DNA of 15,021 bases, from positions 1-15,021 of the forward strand of contig JAGVYO010000019.1 of NCBI GenBank assembly GCA_018303225.1. Reading direction: 5' to 3'. This DNA comes from Candidatus Woesearchaeota archaeon (GTDB lineage Archaea; Nanobdellota; Nanobdellia; Woesearchaeales; JAGVYO01). A program made the translations under genes and the position numbers. Below, piece by piece: positions 1-6,946 of this stretch (position 1 is its first letter; every line of letters begins with the position of its first letter). The notes beneath the pieces were generated by a model. That model was not told the origin of the DNA. It saw only the letters and a program-made list of their open reading frames with translations, and did no database searches.

Positions 1-224
1 TCAATGCCCATCTTTTTGAATTCTTCTACAATGGTGCCATGGGCTGCATTCTTCCGTATCTTGATCATCTCTGCCGTGGGTTCAAGGTGCGCAACATTGC
101 ATTTGCGCCTCCGCACCTGGCCGTCAATCAGCACGTAATGGTTGTCCAATACGTCCACCACCACGCATTTCCCGCCGGCGTCCCTGCCGGCAATCTTTAC
201 ACACACTCTTCCTACATCCATCAT
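1..224 (-). CDS. rpl14e: Large-subunit ribosomal protein eL14 (5' part, runs off the window)
   Basis: The first 74 codons are present and the gene continues beyond position 1. eL14 is an archaeal/eukaryotic large-subunit protein with an SH3-like (KOW) fold. The translated start MMDVGRVCVKIAGRDAGGKC followed by VVVDVLDNHYVLIDGQVRRR and KCNVAHLEPTAEMIKI matches the family closely: GR-C-K--GRDAGK and the VLIDG-VRRR-CN--HLEP pattern. GAGGGAT lies 5 nt upstream of the first ATG (224); the second ATG (221) is an alternative start. In many Euryarchaeota cmk lies between eL34 and eL14, but here the 57-nt gap leaves no room. Confidence 0.93.
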   Translation of the reverse strand, partial: MMDVGRVCVKIAGRDAGGKCVVVDVLDNHYVLIDGQVRRRKCNVAHLEPTAEMIKIRKNAAHGTIVEEFKKMGI

Positions 225-254
225 TGTTGATCCCTCGTTGTTCTCAGCCAAATG

Positions 255-275
255 GGATAGCGTCGCCGTCTATCC
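255..275 (-). other. Small GNRA-type hairpin between eL34 and eL14
   Basis: On the minus strand GGATAG (275-270) pairs perfectly with CTATCC (260-255). After a bulged A, an inner CG/CG pair closes a GCGA tetraloop. It occupies the only intercistronic gap of notable size in the operon (57 nt, 225-281). The following sequence is not U-rich, so a terminator is unlikely; an RNA-processing or protein-binding site is possible. Confidence 0.45.
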
Positions 276-281
276 GTGAGA

Positions 282-548
282 CTATACGCGTGCTTTTTCC
301 ACCATCTTGAGGCGCATGCACCGGCTGCACAGGTTTCCGCCGTACGGCCGCGAAACGCGCTTCTTTGTTTTTGAGACATTGCGCAGCAGGGACGCCCTTT
401 TCCGGAGCATCCCTTTCAAAACAGCCCCGCACTGCGCGCAATGCGCCATTTTAGGTTTCTGCTTTTGGAGGTGCAGGACGGTTCTTCCGCCCGGAACCTT
501 CCGGAATACTTTCCTGAATGATCTGGATCGATGTTTGGGTCTTGGCAT
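282..548 (-). CDS. rpl34e: Large-subunit ribosomal protein eL34
   Basis: 88 aa, the normal archaeal size. eL34 is an archaeal/eukaryotic large-subunit protein. The N-terminus MPRPKHRSRSFRKVFRKVPG followed by GRTVLHLQKQKP is the family pattern. Two CxxC pairs, C37-x2-C40 (CAQCGAVLKG) and C74-x2-C77 (CSRCMRLK), make a zinc ribbon. RVSRPYGGNLCSRC is diagnostic. A textbook TTAGGAGGTAACA ribosome-binding region precedes the ATG, and its TAG is the stop of the DUF106 gene. Confidence 0.97.
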   Translation of the reverse strand: MPRPKHRSRSFRKVFRKVPGGRTVLHLQKQKPKMAHCAQCGAVLKGMLRKRASLLRNVSKTKKRVSRPYGGNLCSRCMRLKMVEKARV

Positions 549-553
549 TGTTA

Positions 554-560
554 CCTCCTA
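554..560 (-). promoter_or_regulatory. Shine-Dalgarno of eL34 embedded in the DUF106 stop codon
   Basis: Minus-strand TAGGAGG: TAG ends the DUF106 gene, and the GGAGG that shares its G lies 5 nt before the eL34 ATG, the best Shine-Dalgarno in the window together with that of uL29. Confidence 0.85.
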
Positions 561-1301
561 ATACACCTTAAACCATTTTCGCAAGAGCATGCTGAACACG
601 ATGGATGATATGATGTAGGCCCCCAGCCATCCGATCTTCCACCCGAAAAGATTGGCGATCTTCAGGGGGCTGTGGTCTATCCGGATCTCCTTAACAGGAT
701 CGTTCTTGATGCGTTCGAACGGGGTTGCGTACGACTGCTCTTCGGTGATCAGGACCTCTTTTGAATAGGTTTTGTCATTGAATTTGTAATTCAATTGGTA
801 GGATCCGCTTTTCTCGGCTTTCAGGAGCCATGTAACGCGGTTGTTGGAGACGATCTGGGTCGCATTTCCCTCTACCTTTATTCCTTCAGGCACATCGAGG
901 ACGATCTCGCCAGCTATTCCCTCCTGCATCTCAAGGGTCGTGGTAAACGCTTCTCCGGGTGAGATGGGAATGAACGCGTAATGCGCATTCATCCATCCGA
1001 ACAGCACGATGATGGGGAGGAAGGTGAACAGCGTCGAGCGCATCGAATGGGTCATATATTTCATATTGGCCTGCATGGCCTTTTTCTGCACTTCCATCAT
1101 CTTCTCCGGATGCTCGCGCAGCTCTTTCATCTGCTTCTGGGAACTCTTCATCTCTTCCCGAAGCTGCTTCATCAGGTCCTGGTTGGTGGTCAGCTTGTAG
1201 ATCAGCACGATCAGGAGCGAGATGAACAGCGAAAGTCCCAGGATTACCCATAGCGGCGGGAACTGCAGCAACGGTGACAGCACGGGATCAAGGAATGCCA
1301 T
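558..1301 (-). CDS. DUF106 / EMC3-TMCO1-type Oxa1-superfamily membrane protein
   Basis: 247 aa, longer than the compact archaeal members (around 170-200). The family is the archaeal branch of the Oxa1/YidC/Get1/EMC3/TMCO1 insertases and is usually encoded near secY. Visible plan: TM1 about 17-36; a cytosolic charged coiled-coil hairpin about 40-88 (LREEMKSSQKQMKELREHPE, then MEVQKKAMQANMKYM); TM2 about 89-107; an extracytoplasmic polar region about 111-213; TM3 about 222-240 with a basic RKWFK tail. The 111-213 region looks beta-rich (EIVLDVPEGIKVEG, VTWLLKAEKSGSYQLNYKFN) and is extra compared with compact homologues. GGAGGA in the last secY codons lies 5 nt before the ATG. No adk gene intervenes. 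Confidence 0.9.
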   Translation of the reverse strand: MAFLDPVLSPLLQFPPLWVILGLSLFISLLIVLIYKLTTNQDLMKQLREEMKSSQKQMKELREHPEKMMEVQKKAMQANMKYMTHSMRSTLFTFLPIIVLFGWMNAHYAFIPISPGEAFTTTLEMQEGIAGEIVLDVPEGIKVEGNATQIVSNNRVTWLLKAEKSGSYQLNYKFNDKTYSKEVLITEEQSYATPFERIKNDPVKEIRIDHSPLKIANLFGWKIGWLGAYIISSIVFSMLLRKWFKVY

Positions 1302-1303
1302 TT

Positions 1304-2728
1304 TTATCCTCCCATGAACCTGCGCATCATAGGGTTCATATCCATCATGTGCTGCTGCGCAATCTCTTCATACAGCTTGTAGATGATCATCACGGCCAGC
1401 AAAATTCCTGTACCCTGGGCCAGCGATCCAGTCATGTCCGCAATCGCGGCTAAGAAACCGACTGTCATGGCGCCCATGACGGTCAGCGGCCAGATGTATC
1501 GGCCCAGCAGCCTTTCCAGGACCCGCTCATCCCTCCGGAAACCGGGGATCTGCAGGCCGGAGGCCATCATCTGCTTGGCCTGGCTGCGGGCATCCATGTT
1601 TGCGGTCTGCACCCAGAAGATGCTGAACAGCACAGAACCTCCCACCAAAAACAGCATATAGGTCAGGGCTTGCAGGTACGGCGCAGCGCCCAGGGCCAGC
1701 GTCTGCCGTTCGATGATGCTGCGCACGATGTTCGGGCTCTGTATCCAGTAGACCAGCCCTGTCAGCGGCTCTCCGCTGGCACCGAACGTGCCCAGCAGCG
1801 GCCTTCCCCAATTCTGGAGAAGCCGGCCCCACAACTGGAAATTGGCGAGCAGCGCAGCTACCAGGATGACCGGGATGTTGGAGGTATAAATGAAGCTCAG
1901 CGGCCATCGGATGCCATGCCCGCGGATTCTCCCGAATGATAATGGGATCTCCACTTTCATGGATTGCGCATACACGGCCATGGCAAAGACCAGCAGCGTG
2001 GAAATCAGCGCAGAAAGATGGATCGCCGCGGTCGTCGGATCCCCGGCAGCGAGGCTCTGGAAAAGGGCAGGGATGGCACCGGCCGAATACGTAGTGCCGG
2101 CAAGGCCTGTCGGGCCCTGCAGCCAGTTGAAGGCCTGCAGAAAAATGCTTTGGCTGACGCCGGCTGCGATGAATAAGCTGATGCCCGAGCCGAAGCCCCA
2201 CTTGCTGACCACTTCATCCATGAACAGGATGAGCAGGCCGCCTAAAAAAAGCTGGAAGACCAGCAGGAGCTGGAATTGCAGGAAAAGCGCGGTGCCTGGC
2301 ACCACTGCAGGGCTGAAGCCTTCCGGAGACAATCCGCCCATGAACACATAGATGAATGCTTCAAAGATGATGAAGAACACGGACAATAATTTCTGCGTCC
2401 CCTGAAAGCTCTTCTTCCCCTCGGGCTTAGTCAGGTCGAATTTCACCAGTCCAGAACCATTAAGGAGCTGCAGGATGATGGAAGAGGTAACTATCGGGCC
2501 AATGCCCAGTGAGATGATGGAGCCGAATTGGGCGGCCAGGATGAGTGAAAGATATTCAAACTGTTGCAGGGCGTTATTTCCGAGGCCGAAGAGGGGCATC
2601 AGTCCCATCACATAAAAAAGGACCAGCACAACCAATGTCCATTTGATCTTTTCCTTGAAAGAAAGCCGCTTTTCCTTAGGGGCCGTCACTTCCGGTAAAT
2701 TAGAGATTATGGTGTTCCATACGCCCAT
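1304..2728 (-). CDS. secY: Protein translocase subunit SecY (Sec61 alpha)
   Basis: 474 aa, ten-helix membrane channel that passes or inserts nascent proteins, normally with SecE and Sec61-beta encoded elsewhere. The N-terminal cytosolic part LPEVTAPKEKRLSFKEKIKW precedes TM1 (about 31-48). The plug and TM2 region includes AAQFGSIISLGIGPIVTSSI (about 65-84). The cytosolic loop RIRGHGIRWPLSFIYTSNIP is the conserved ribosome-contacting segment before TM7, and IPGFRRDERVLERLLGRYIW the loop before TM9. It ends in a methionine-rich tail (HMMDMNPMMRRFMGG). AGGTGG overlapping the uL15 stop serves as ribosome-binding site for the ATG at 2728. Its last codons supply the GGAGGA for the next gene. Confidence 0.98.
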   Translation of the reverse strand: MGVWNTIISNLPEVTAPKEKRLSFKEKIKWTLVVLVLFYVMGLMPLFGLGNNALQQFEYLSLILAAQFGSIISLGIGPIVTSSIILQLLNGSGLVKFDLTKPEGKKSFQGTQKLLSVFFIIFEAFIYVFMGGLSPEGFSPAVVPGTALFLQFQLLLVFQLFLGGLLILFMDEVVSKWGFGSGISLFIAAGVSQSIFLQAFNWLQGPTGLAGTTYSAGAIPALFQSLAAGDPTTAAIHLSALISTLLVFAMAVYAQSMKVEIPLSFGRIRGHGIRWPLSFIYTSNIPVILVAALLANFQLWGRLLQNWGRPLLGTFGASGEPLTGLVYWIQSPNIVRSIIERQTLALGAAPYLQALTYMLFLVGGSVLFSIFWVQTANMDARSQAKQMMASGLQIPGFRRDERVLERLLGRYIWPLTVMGAMTVGFLAAIADMTGSLAQGTGILLAVMIIYKLYEEIAQQHMMDMNPMMRRFMGG

Positions 2729-2734
2729 GAAAAG

Positions 2735-2741
2735 CCACCTA
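2735..2741 (-). promoter_or_regulatory. Shine-Dalgarno of secY embedded in the uL15 stop codon
   Basis: Minus-strand TAGGTGG: TAG is the uL15 stop, and the GGTGG that shares its G is the Shine-Dalgarno site, 6 nt before the secY ATG. Confidence 0.75.
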
Positions 2742-3191
2742 TTCCTCAGCCGCCAAAGCCACGTCCCCGCCGGCAGCCTTTATCTTTTCTACAGCCCTGG
2801 CCGAGGCAGACGCCACTTTAACCCGAATCTTCTTTGTAACTTTCCCGTCTCCCAATAATTTGTTGTAGCCCACTTTTCCAAGATTGATATGGAATTCCTC
2901 TTTCTCCTTCCGGGCCTCATTGGATACAACCCATTTTTCGATATGCTGGTCCAATTGGCCTACATTGATAGGATAGATCGTACGCTGGACGCCTTTCTTC
3001 TTAAACCCGCGCTTTCCGAAGTAGTCTTTATCTTTCCAGATAGACGGCTTTTTCGTGTCGGCCCGCTTTCCGGTTCCGGCCATGCCTCGGCCGCCGCGAT
3101 GTCCTGCACCGCGGTGCTTTTTCTTCGCGCCCCATCCATGGGTCCAGCTTCCCCGCTGCCTGCTTTTTTTCGTTCGTTTTTGGACCACCAT
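2739..3191 (-). CDS. rpl15: Large-subunit ribosomal protein uL15
   Basis: 150 aa, normal archaeal length. uL15 is a late-assembly protein threading into the 23S core. The glycine/basic N-terminus RQRGSWTHGWGAKKKHRGAG followed by HRGGRGMAGTGKRADTKK is the archaeal/eukaryotic signature. The C-terminal region LGDGKVTKKIRVKVASASAR then AVEKIKAAGGDV completes the fold. It directly precedes secY, as in bacterial spc operons. Its TAG stop is part of the secY Shine-Dalgarno TAGGTGG. Confidence 0.97.
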   Translation of the reverse strand: MVVQKRTKKSRQRGSWTHGWGAKKKHRGAGHRGGRGMAGTGKRADTKKPSIWKDKDYFGKRGFKKKGVQRTIYPINVGQLDQHIEKWVVSNEARKEKEEFHINLGKVGYNKLLGDGKVTKKIRVKVASASARAVEKIKAAGGDVALAAEE

Positions 3192-3192
3192 A

Positions 3193-3579
3193 TTAAATCA
3201 TCCTTCGGATAAGGTCGTTCATCTTCTCGCCCCGGTTTCCCAGGGCGCCGCCCTTGGAAAACACTGCTTTCATGCCTTTCCGCCCGAACCCTTTTCTGGG
3301 CGGAGAGAGGCGGAAAAACGGCTTCGCATACTCTTTCCCAGCATTGTCCCTTGTTTTTTCCTCCCTTCTTTCCTTAAGGAGGGCCAGGGTGGCATCGTCG
3401 ATGGGACCCCATGTCAAAAAATCTTTTCCCTTGATGACCATGCCCATCTTCTCGGGCGAATCTTCGATGACCGTGCAATAATTCTTCCGGTGGAGGTTGA
3501 GATGGCGCATCGTATCTTTCTGCACATGGCTCATCCCGATTCCTCCGCGTACACGGACAACGGCAATAGGCTTATTCAT
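3193..3579 (-). CDS. rpl30: Large-subunit ribosomal protein uL30 (short archaeal form)
   Basis: 128 aa, between bacterial (about 60) and usual archaeal (about 150) lengths. uL30 binds 23S rRNA near the 5S region. N-terminal IAVVRVRGGIGMSHVQKDTM and HLNLHRKNYCTVIEDSPEKM are typical, as is GMVIKGKDFLTWGPID (about 46-61). The C-terminal FFRLSPPRKGFGRKGMKAVF and then GGALGNRGEKMNDLI are the archaeal/eukaryotic ending. What is short is the helical segment between them (about 62-87). It starts with an 8-nt overlap with uS5 and ends 1 nt before uL15. Confidence 0.96.
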   Translation of the reverse strand: MNKPIAVVRVRGGIGMSHVQKDTMRHLNLHRKNYCTVIEDSPEKMGMVIKGKDFLTWGPIDDATLALLKERREEKTRDNAGKEYAKPFFRLSPPRKGFGRKGMKAVFSKGGALGNRGEKMNDLIRRMI

Positions 3580-4396
3580 TTTGCTTCACTTCGGTCGTTT
3601 TGGCGATGCTGCCTTCCACCATTCCCAGAGGCTCATGGTAGCGGGAAGAGAGCTTCATCGTTATCAGTTTCTGCAGCGCAGCCATGCACGCCCGGACCAG
3701 GTTGTACTTGCTTCCGGTCTGGCCGCGCGTCTTGGACCATACATCCTTGATGCCGGCCAGCTTCAAAATCTTCTGGCATTCATGCTCGACACAGAGTCCT
3801 GTTCCGCGGGGCGCCGGCATAAGCCGCAGGATGACCGACCCGCATTTTCCCTCTACGGTAAAGGGGATGGAATGGGGGCCTTTGCAGCCGCACTGCCAGC
3901 TGCCGCAGCCCCTTCGTATTTTGATGATGTTCAGCTTGGCGTTCCGGATGGCCTTCTCCCGGGCCGGTACGGTTTCCTTGGATTTCCCGTATCCGACGCC
4001 CACGTAGCCGTCGTTGTTGCCCGCGACCGCAAACGTCGCAAATTTCGGTTTGTTCCCTTCCTGCGTCTTTTTCTGCGTCTGCTTGAACACCCTTCTCTTT
4101 CCGCCGCCGAACTTTCCTTTGGACTGTCCGATCAGCAGCAGGTCCGTCTCCAGATTGGGCAGGAGGAGATCGGTGATTTCGGGCTCCAGTATCTTGATGC
4201 CGTTATCAATCAGTGCGTCGATATCCGCGATGGTGCCTTCCCATACTTTTTTCCCGGTGCCGGTTTTAGGCTTCCAGCGCTCTTTATCAATGGCCCTCTT
4301 TTCCCGGGCCCTGCGCACTTCCATCTCCTCGACAGTCTCGATGACTTCTTCGGTATTTTCTGCTTCTTTGTCCGATGGCTCTTCTTCAGGTTTCAT
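3572..4396 (-). CDS. rps5: Small-subunit ribosomal protein uS5
   Basis: 274 aa, long for archaeal uS5 (commonly about 210-220). uS5 lies at the mRNA entry and decoding side and influences fidelity. The double-stranded-RNA-binding-like domain spans ITDLLLPNLETDLLLIGQSK to the GNNDGYVGVGYGKSKETVPA segment (about 126-145). RRGCGSWQCGCKGPHSIPF (161-179) is the archaeal/eukaryotic cysteine motif, and KDVWSKTRGQTGSKYNLVRA the C-terminal signature. The first ~40 residues are acidic and then basic, an extension. The ATG at 4396 forms ATGA with the uL18 stop and is preferred over an ATG at 4423 deeper in uL18. Confidence 0.95.
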   Translation of the reverse strand: MKPEEEPSDKEAENTEEVIETVEEMEVRRAREKRAIDKERWKPKTGTGKKVWEGTIADIDALIDNGIKILEPEITDLLLPNLETDLLLIGQSKGKFGGGKRRVFKQTQKKTQEGNKPKFATFAVAGNNDGYVGVGYGKSKETVPAREKAIRNAKLNIIKIRRGCGSWQCGCKGPHSIPFTVEGKCGSVILRLMPAPRGTGLCVEHECQKILKLAGIKDVWSKTRGQTGSKYNLVRACMAALQKLITMKLSSRYHEPLGMVEGSIAKTTEVKQNE

Positions 4397-4968
4397 GGTT
4401 TGCTCATGATTTTCTTTTTGCATGCATCCACATGCTGTTCCATTTCAGAGGGATTGACGCCGCTCTTGGCATAGCCGCTGAAACGGCTCTTCAGCGTTTC
4501 CTTGGGGAGGGAGGACGCATACAGGGCAACATGCTTTCCTTCCAGCCGTTCTTTGGGTGGCAGGATTCCGGCGTCATGCGGGACATGAACGCCTGCTTCC
4601 GTCACTCCTTTGAGCACGGCGTAGATCCGGCTGCCCTTTACAGAAGGGTGCATCCCAATATCCAGGACCGCTTCCTTTATGTTCTTGGCCAGCGCCTTCT
4701 TGCCGACGAGCAGGCCCACCAGATACGCCGAGGGGATGTTCCCCCGTCCGGCCTTCCAGCCGAACTTTCCAAGCTCCGCGCTGTGCACGGCCGCCAAAAC
4801 ACGGTCGCCGTCCGGCGCAAACGCTACGATCTGCGCCTGGATGTTTTTCAGGAATCTCCTCACTACCAGCCTCGGAAGGCCCGACTCCAGCAGGCTCTTC
4901 CGTTTCCTGTAATGGGTTCTTCCTTCCCGTTTCCGCCGGAAAGGGACGGTATATGTCTTACTTTTCAT
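4393..4968 (-). CDS. rpl18: Large-subunit ribosomal protein uL18
   Basis: 191 aa, archaeal/eukaryotic type (eukaryotic L5), longer than bacterial L18. uL18 binds 5S rRNA and with uL5 builds the central protuberance. TVPFRRKREGRTHYRKRKSL (about 7-26) is the family N-terminus, followed by LPRLVVRRFLKNIQAQIVAF. GWKAGRGNIPSAYLVGLLVG (about 70-89) and VLKGVTEAGVHVPHDAGILP (about 118-137) are diagnostic. The start lies inside the end of eL19 (11-nt overlap); the stop overlaps the chosen uS5 ATG by 4 nt. Confidence 0.97.
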   Translation of the reverse strand: MKSKTYTVPFRRKREGRTHYRKRKSLLESGLPRLVVRRFLKNIQAQIVAFAPDGDRVLAAVHSAELGKFGWKAGRGNIPSAYLVGLLVGKKALAKNIKEAVLDIGMHPSVKGSRIYAVLKGVTEAGVHVPHDAGILPPKERLEGKHVALYASSLPKETLKSRFSGYAKSGVNPSEMEQHVDACKKKIMSKP

Positions 4969-5413
4969 TCTTTATCAGCCTATGCTCTTCAAGGTAAATT
5001 TTGACGTGCCGCCGGCTTCGGAAAAATCCGCCTTTGGCTTTGGAGTAAAGATCACGGTAAGCATCTCTTGAAATGCGTTTCCGCTCCCGCAGGTTGTGCA
5101 GCAATTCACGGATGGCGCGGATGCGGTTTATCCATGCCCTCTTTCTTCCGAGCCGGGAGGTCTTTGTTCCCTTCCGGGAGCCGGCATTCTGCTGCCTTCC
5201 CTTACGGCGCTGCTCGATCCGTTTTCGGACCCTTCCCCGCGATATGCCGCGTTTCGGGATTTGGAGGATCGCATGGTCCAGCATCAGCCTTCGGATGTCG
5301 GCTTTGGTGATGGCCTCCTTGGCCTCCTCCAAACGGGCCGGATCTATCCAGACCCTCTTTTCCGAACATCCCCAGATGCTCGCCGCCAGCCGTTTCTGCA
5401 TCGATAGTCTCAT
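4958..5413 (-). CDS. rpl19e: Large-subunit ribosomal protein eL19
   Basis: 151 aa, normal archaeal length. eL19 is a helical protein that reaches towards the small subunit and forms an intersubunit bridge. The N-terminus MRLSMQKRLAASIWGCSEKR matches the family (LS-QKRLAA motif), which supports the ATG at 5413 over the one four codons later. RGISRGRVRKR and QRRKGRQQNAGSRKGTK mark the conserved basic middle, and KGGFFRSRRHVKIYLEEHRL the C-terminal end. It overlaps uL18 by 11 nt. Confidence 0.97.
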   Translation of the reverse strand: MRLSMQKRLAASIWGCSEKRVWIDPARLEEAKEAITKADIRRLMLDHAILQIPKRGISRGRVRKRIEQRRKGRQQNAGSRKGTKTSRLGRKRAWINRIRAIRELLHNLRERKRISRDAYRDLYSKAKGGFFRSRRHVKIYLEEHRLIKNEK

Positions 5414-5417
5414 GGTG

Positions 5418-5984
5418 CTACTTCTTCTGGATCAGGAGCTTGTCCTTCTCTTTCTTCTCCTGCTTTTTCTGCTCTTCTTCGTTCGCAGCTTCTTCTTTCT
5501 TCTCTGCCTTTTTACCCTTCGCCTCTTTCTTGGCTTCCTTCTTTTTCTTGCTCTCCTCTCGTTGCTGCTTTTTCTGCTCGAACATCTCTTTGTAGCTCTT
5601 GATGAAGTCAGCGGGATTCTTCAGGTTGAGTATCCGGATATTCTTTTTCTGCGCCAGCTCCAGCATCTCCATCCGGTTCCGGCCGCCGACACCCTTTGCA
5701 AGGACAGCGCCTTCTTTTCCCGGGATGATGCGCTCGAGATCGCTCCGATTGAATACCCTCACAGGGATAAGTCCCGACGGATGGGTCCCCCTGATTTCCT
5801 TCGGGCTTCTCCACCCCTGGCTTACGCATCGCCGGTACCCCTTTTTCTTGAGGCGCATCTTTGACTGGATGCCTTTCGGCTTTCGCCATTTTTTCGGGAT
5901 TTCCACCCTTTTATGGGCATCCTGATACACAAAAATGGGCTTCTTGCTCTTGATCCGCTCACGATGGGCCAGGGCGTCGTTCAT
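5418..5984 (-). CDS. rpl32e: Large-subunit ribosomal protein eL32 with charged C-terminal tail
   Basis: 188 aa; the conserved eL32 domain ends near residue 135. eL32 is an archaeal/eukaryotic large-subunit protein bound to 23S rRNA. Its core is clear: WRKPKGIQSKMRLKKKGY (about 33-50), GWRSPKEIRGTHPSGLIPVR (about 57-76), VFNRSDLERI and the GGRNRMEMLELAQKKNIRIL stretch. From about residue 137 the protein is almost wholly K, E, Q and A, a probable disordered or single-helix tail of about 50 residues. ATGA overlap with uL6; eL19 follows after 4 nt. The tail is the longest such extension in the window together with that of uS3. Confidence 0.96.
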   Translation of the reverse strand: MNDALAHRERIKSKKPIFVYQDAHKRVEIPKKWRKPKGIQSKMRLKKKGYRRCVSQGWRSPKEIRGTHPSGLIPVRVFNRSDLERIIPGKEGAVLAKGVGGRNRMEMLELAQKKNIRILNLKNPADFIKSYKEMFEQKKQQREESKKKKEAKKEAKGKKAEKKEEAANEEEQKKQEKKEKDKLLIQKK

Positions 5985-6544
5985 TTTAGGTCCTTCCCGT
6001 CTTTATTGGTGATAAATATCCCGTCCTGGAAAACACGGGTATCATAACCGGTCCTTCGGGTCAGCTGCTCAATGTCGGCGGCCGTTTGTCCGGCCGTCTC
6101 CTTGCTGGTGCTTTCCACGACGACCTTGTCGCCTTCCACCTTTACCGAAGCGCCCTTCTTAAGCTTCAATACCCGCGGAATCTTCTCCCCGAGAAGGTTC
6201 TTTACGATGAACTCATCTTTGGTGGCCGTGACGGTCATGGGAAAATGCCCCGAGCAGATTTTCAGTTCGTAGCGGTGCATTTCATGGCACCCTTTGAGCA
6301 TGTTCTTTATGTGGGCCCTGAACGTGCCTATCATTTTCCGCTCGCGCTTCCCGTCCAGACGGCTTTTCAGGATGATCTTGCCGTCCCCGATTTCTGCAGA
6401 CACGCGCTTATCGGCCAGCAGGCGCTGGACGTCTCCTTCGGAGCCATGGACATGGAGGATGTTGTTCTGGTAAGAGGCGGTGACCCCTTTTGGCAGGGGA
6501 ATCGATGTTTCAATCCCTTTCTGTTTTGGTTTGGCCTTTTCCAT
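5981..6544 (-). CDS. rpl6: Large-subunit ribosomal protein uL6
   Basis: 187 aa from the ATG at 6544. uL6 has two similar domains and sits near the GTPase-associated region, contacting the sarcin-ricin loop. Domain 1 includes IPLPKGVTASYQNNILHVHG followed by SEGDVQRLLADKRV. MIGTFRAHIKNMLKGC (about 73-88) and HRYELKICSGHFPMTVTATK are typical archaeal segments, as is the ending TRRTGYDTRVFQDGIFIT. A TTG 15 nt upstream (6559) would overlap uS8 and add MLLDT, but the ATG 5 nt after the uS8 stop is preferred. The end overlaps the eL32 ATG. Confidence 0.96.
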   Translation of the reverse strand: MEKAKPKQKGIETSIPLPKGVTASYQNNILHVHGSEGDVQRLLADKRVSAEIGDGKIILKSRLDGKRERKMIGTFRAHIKNMLKGCHEMHRYELKICSGHFPMTVTATKDEFIVKNLLGEKIPRVLKLKKGASVKVEGDKVVVESTSKETAGQTAADIEQLTRRTGYDTRVFQDGIFITNKDGKDLK

Positions 6545-6549
6545 GGTAT

Positions 6550-6942
6550 CTAGTAGCAATACGCCAGCAATCTCCCGCCGACGCTTTTTTTCTTGGCTTC
6601 CGGGTGAGGCAGGACGCCCAGCGGCGTGGACACGACCAATATGCCTACATCCTTGGCCGGCAGGTAGCGCTTTTCGAACTTTTCAAAACCATCTTTTTTT
6701 ACGGAAATGCGCGGCTTAATGACGCCGCACTTGTTGATGGTTCCGAGCAGATGGATCCGGATATGGTTTCCGCGGCCTTCCTGTATCTCTTCATACTCGC
6801 CGAGATACTGGCTGTCTTTGAGTACATTGAAGACGCTCTTGATGAGCGTGGAAATCGGCTTGACGAGGCACTCGCTTCTGCCGAGCTGCTCGCTGCTCAA
6901 TACGACCGATAATGCGTTTGCCAGCGGATCATTTAGGGTCAT
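6550..6942 (-). CDS. rps8: Small-subunit ribosomal protein uS8
   Basis: 130 aa, normal length. uS8 is a primary 16S rRNA binder that organises the central domain. The N-terminus MTLNDPLANALSVVLSSEQL shows the family's DPLANAL motif. The C-terminal RYLPAKDVGILVVSTPLGVL (about 91-110) followed by EAKKKSVGGRLLAYCY is diagnostic of archaeal/eukaryotic S8 (S15a). A strong AGGTGA Shine-Dalgarno overlaps the TAG stop of uS14 and fixes the ATG at 6942. The gene ends with TAG 5 nt before the preferred uL6 ATG. Confidence 0.98.
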   Translation of the reverse strand: MTLNDPLANALSVVLSSEQLGRSECLVKPISTLIKSVFNVLKDSQYLGEYEEIQEGRGNHIRIHLLGTINKCGVIKPRISVKKDGFEKFEKRYLPAKDVGILVVSTPLGVLPHPEAKKKSVGGRLLAYCY

Positions 6943-6946
6943 GGTT

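Noticed and set aside
1527..2201. Minus-strand frame of 224 codons inside secY in another reading frame.
   Set aside because: secY is intact with all expected motifs; the alternative frame is rich in Arg, Pro and His and looks like a frame-shadow product.
4397..4423. Upstream ATG for uS5 inside uL18.
   Set aside because: The ATG at 4396 makes the ATGA overlap seen at many junctions of this operon; the upstream one adds nine residues without conserved sequence.
3497..4474. Long plus-strand open frame (325 codons) opposite uS5.
   Set aside because: It lies antisense to a clearly conserved ribosomal gene, its translation has no recognisable domain, and it has no ribosome-binding site or operon context. 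It follows from codon bias on the other strand.
6545..6559. TTG start for uL6 within uS8.
   Set aside because: It would add five residues by a rare start codon. The ATG 5 nt after the uS8 stop is simpler, though the point is not proven.
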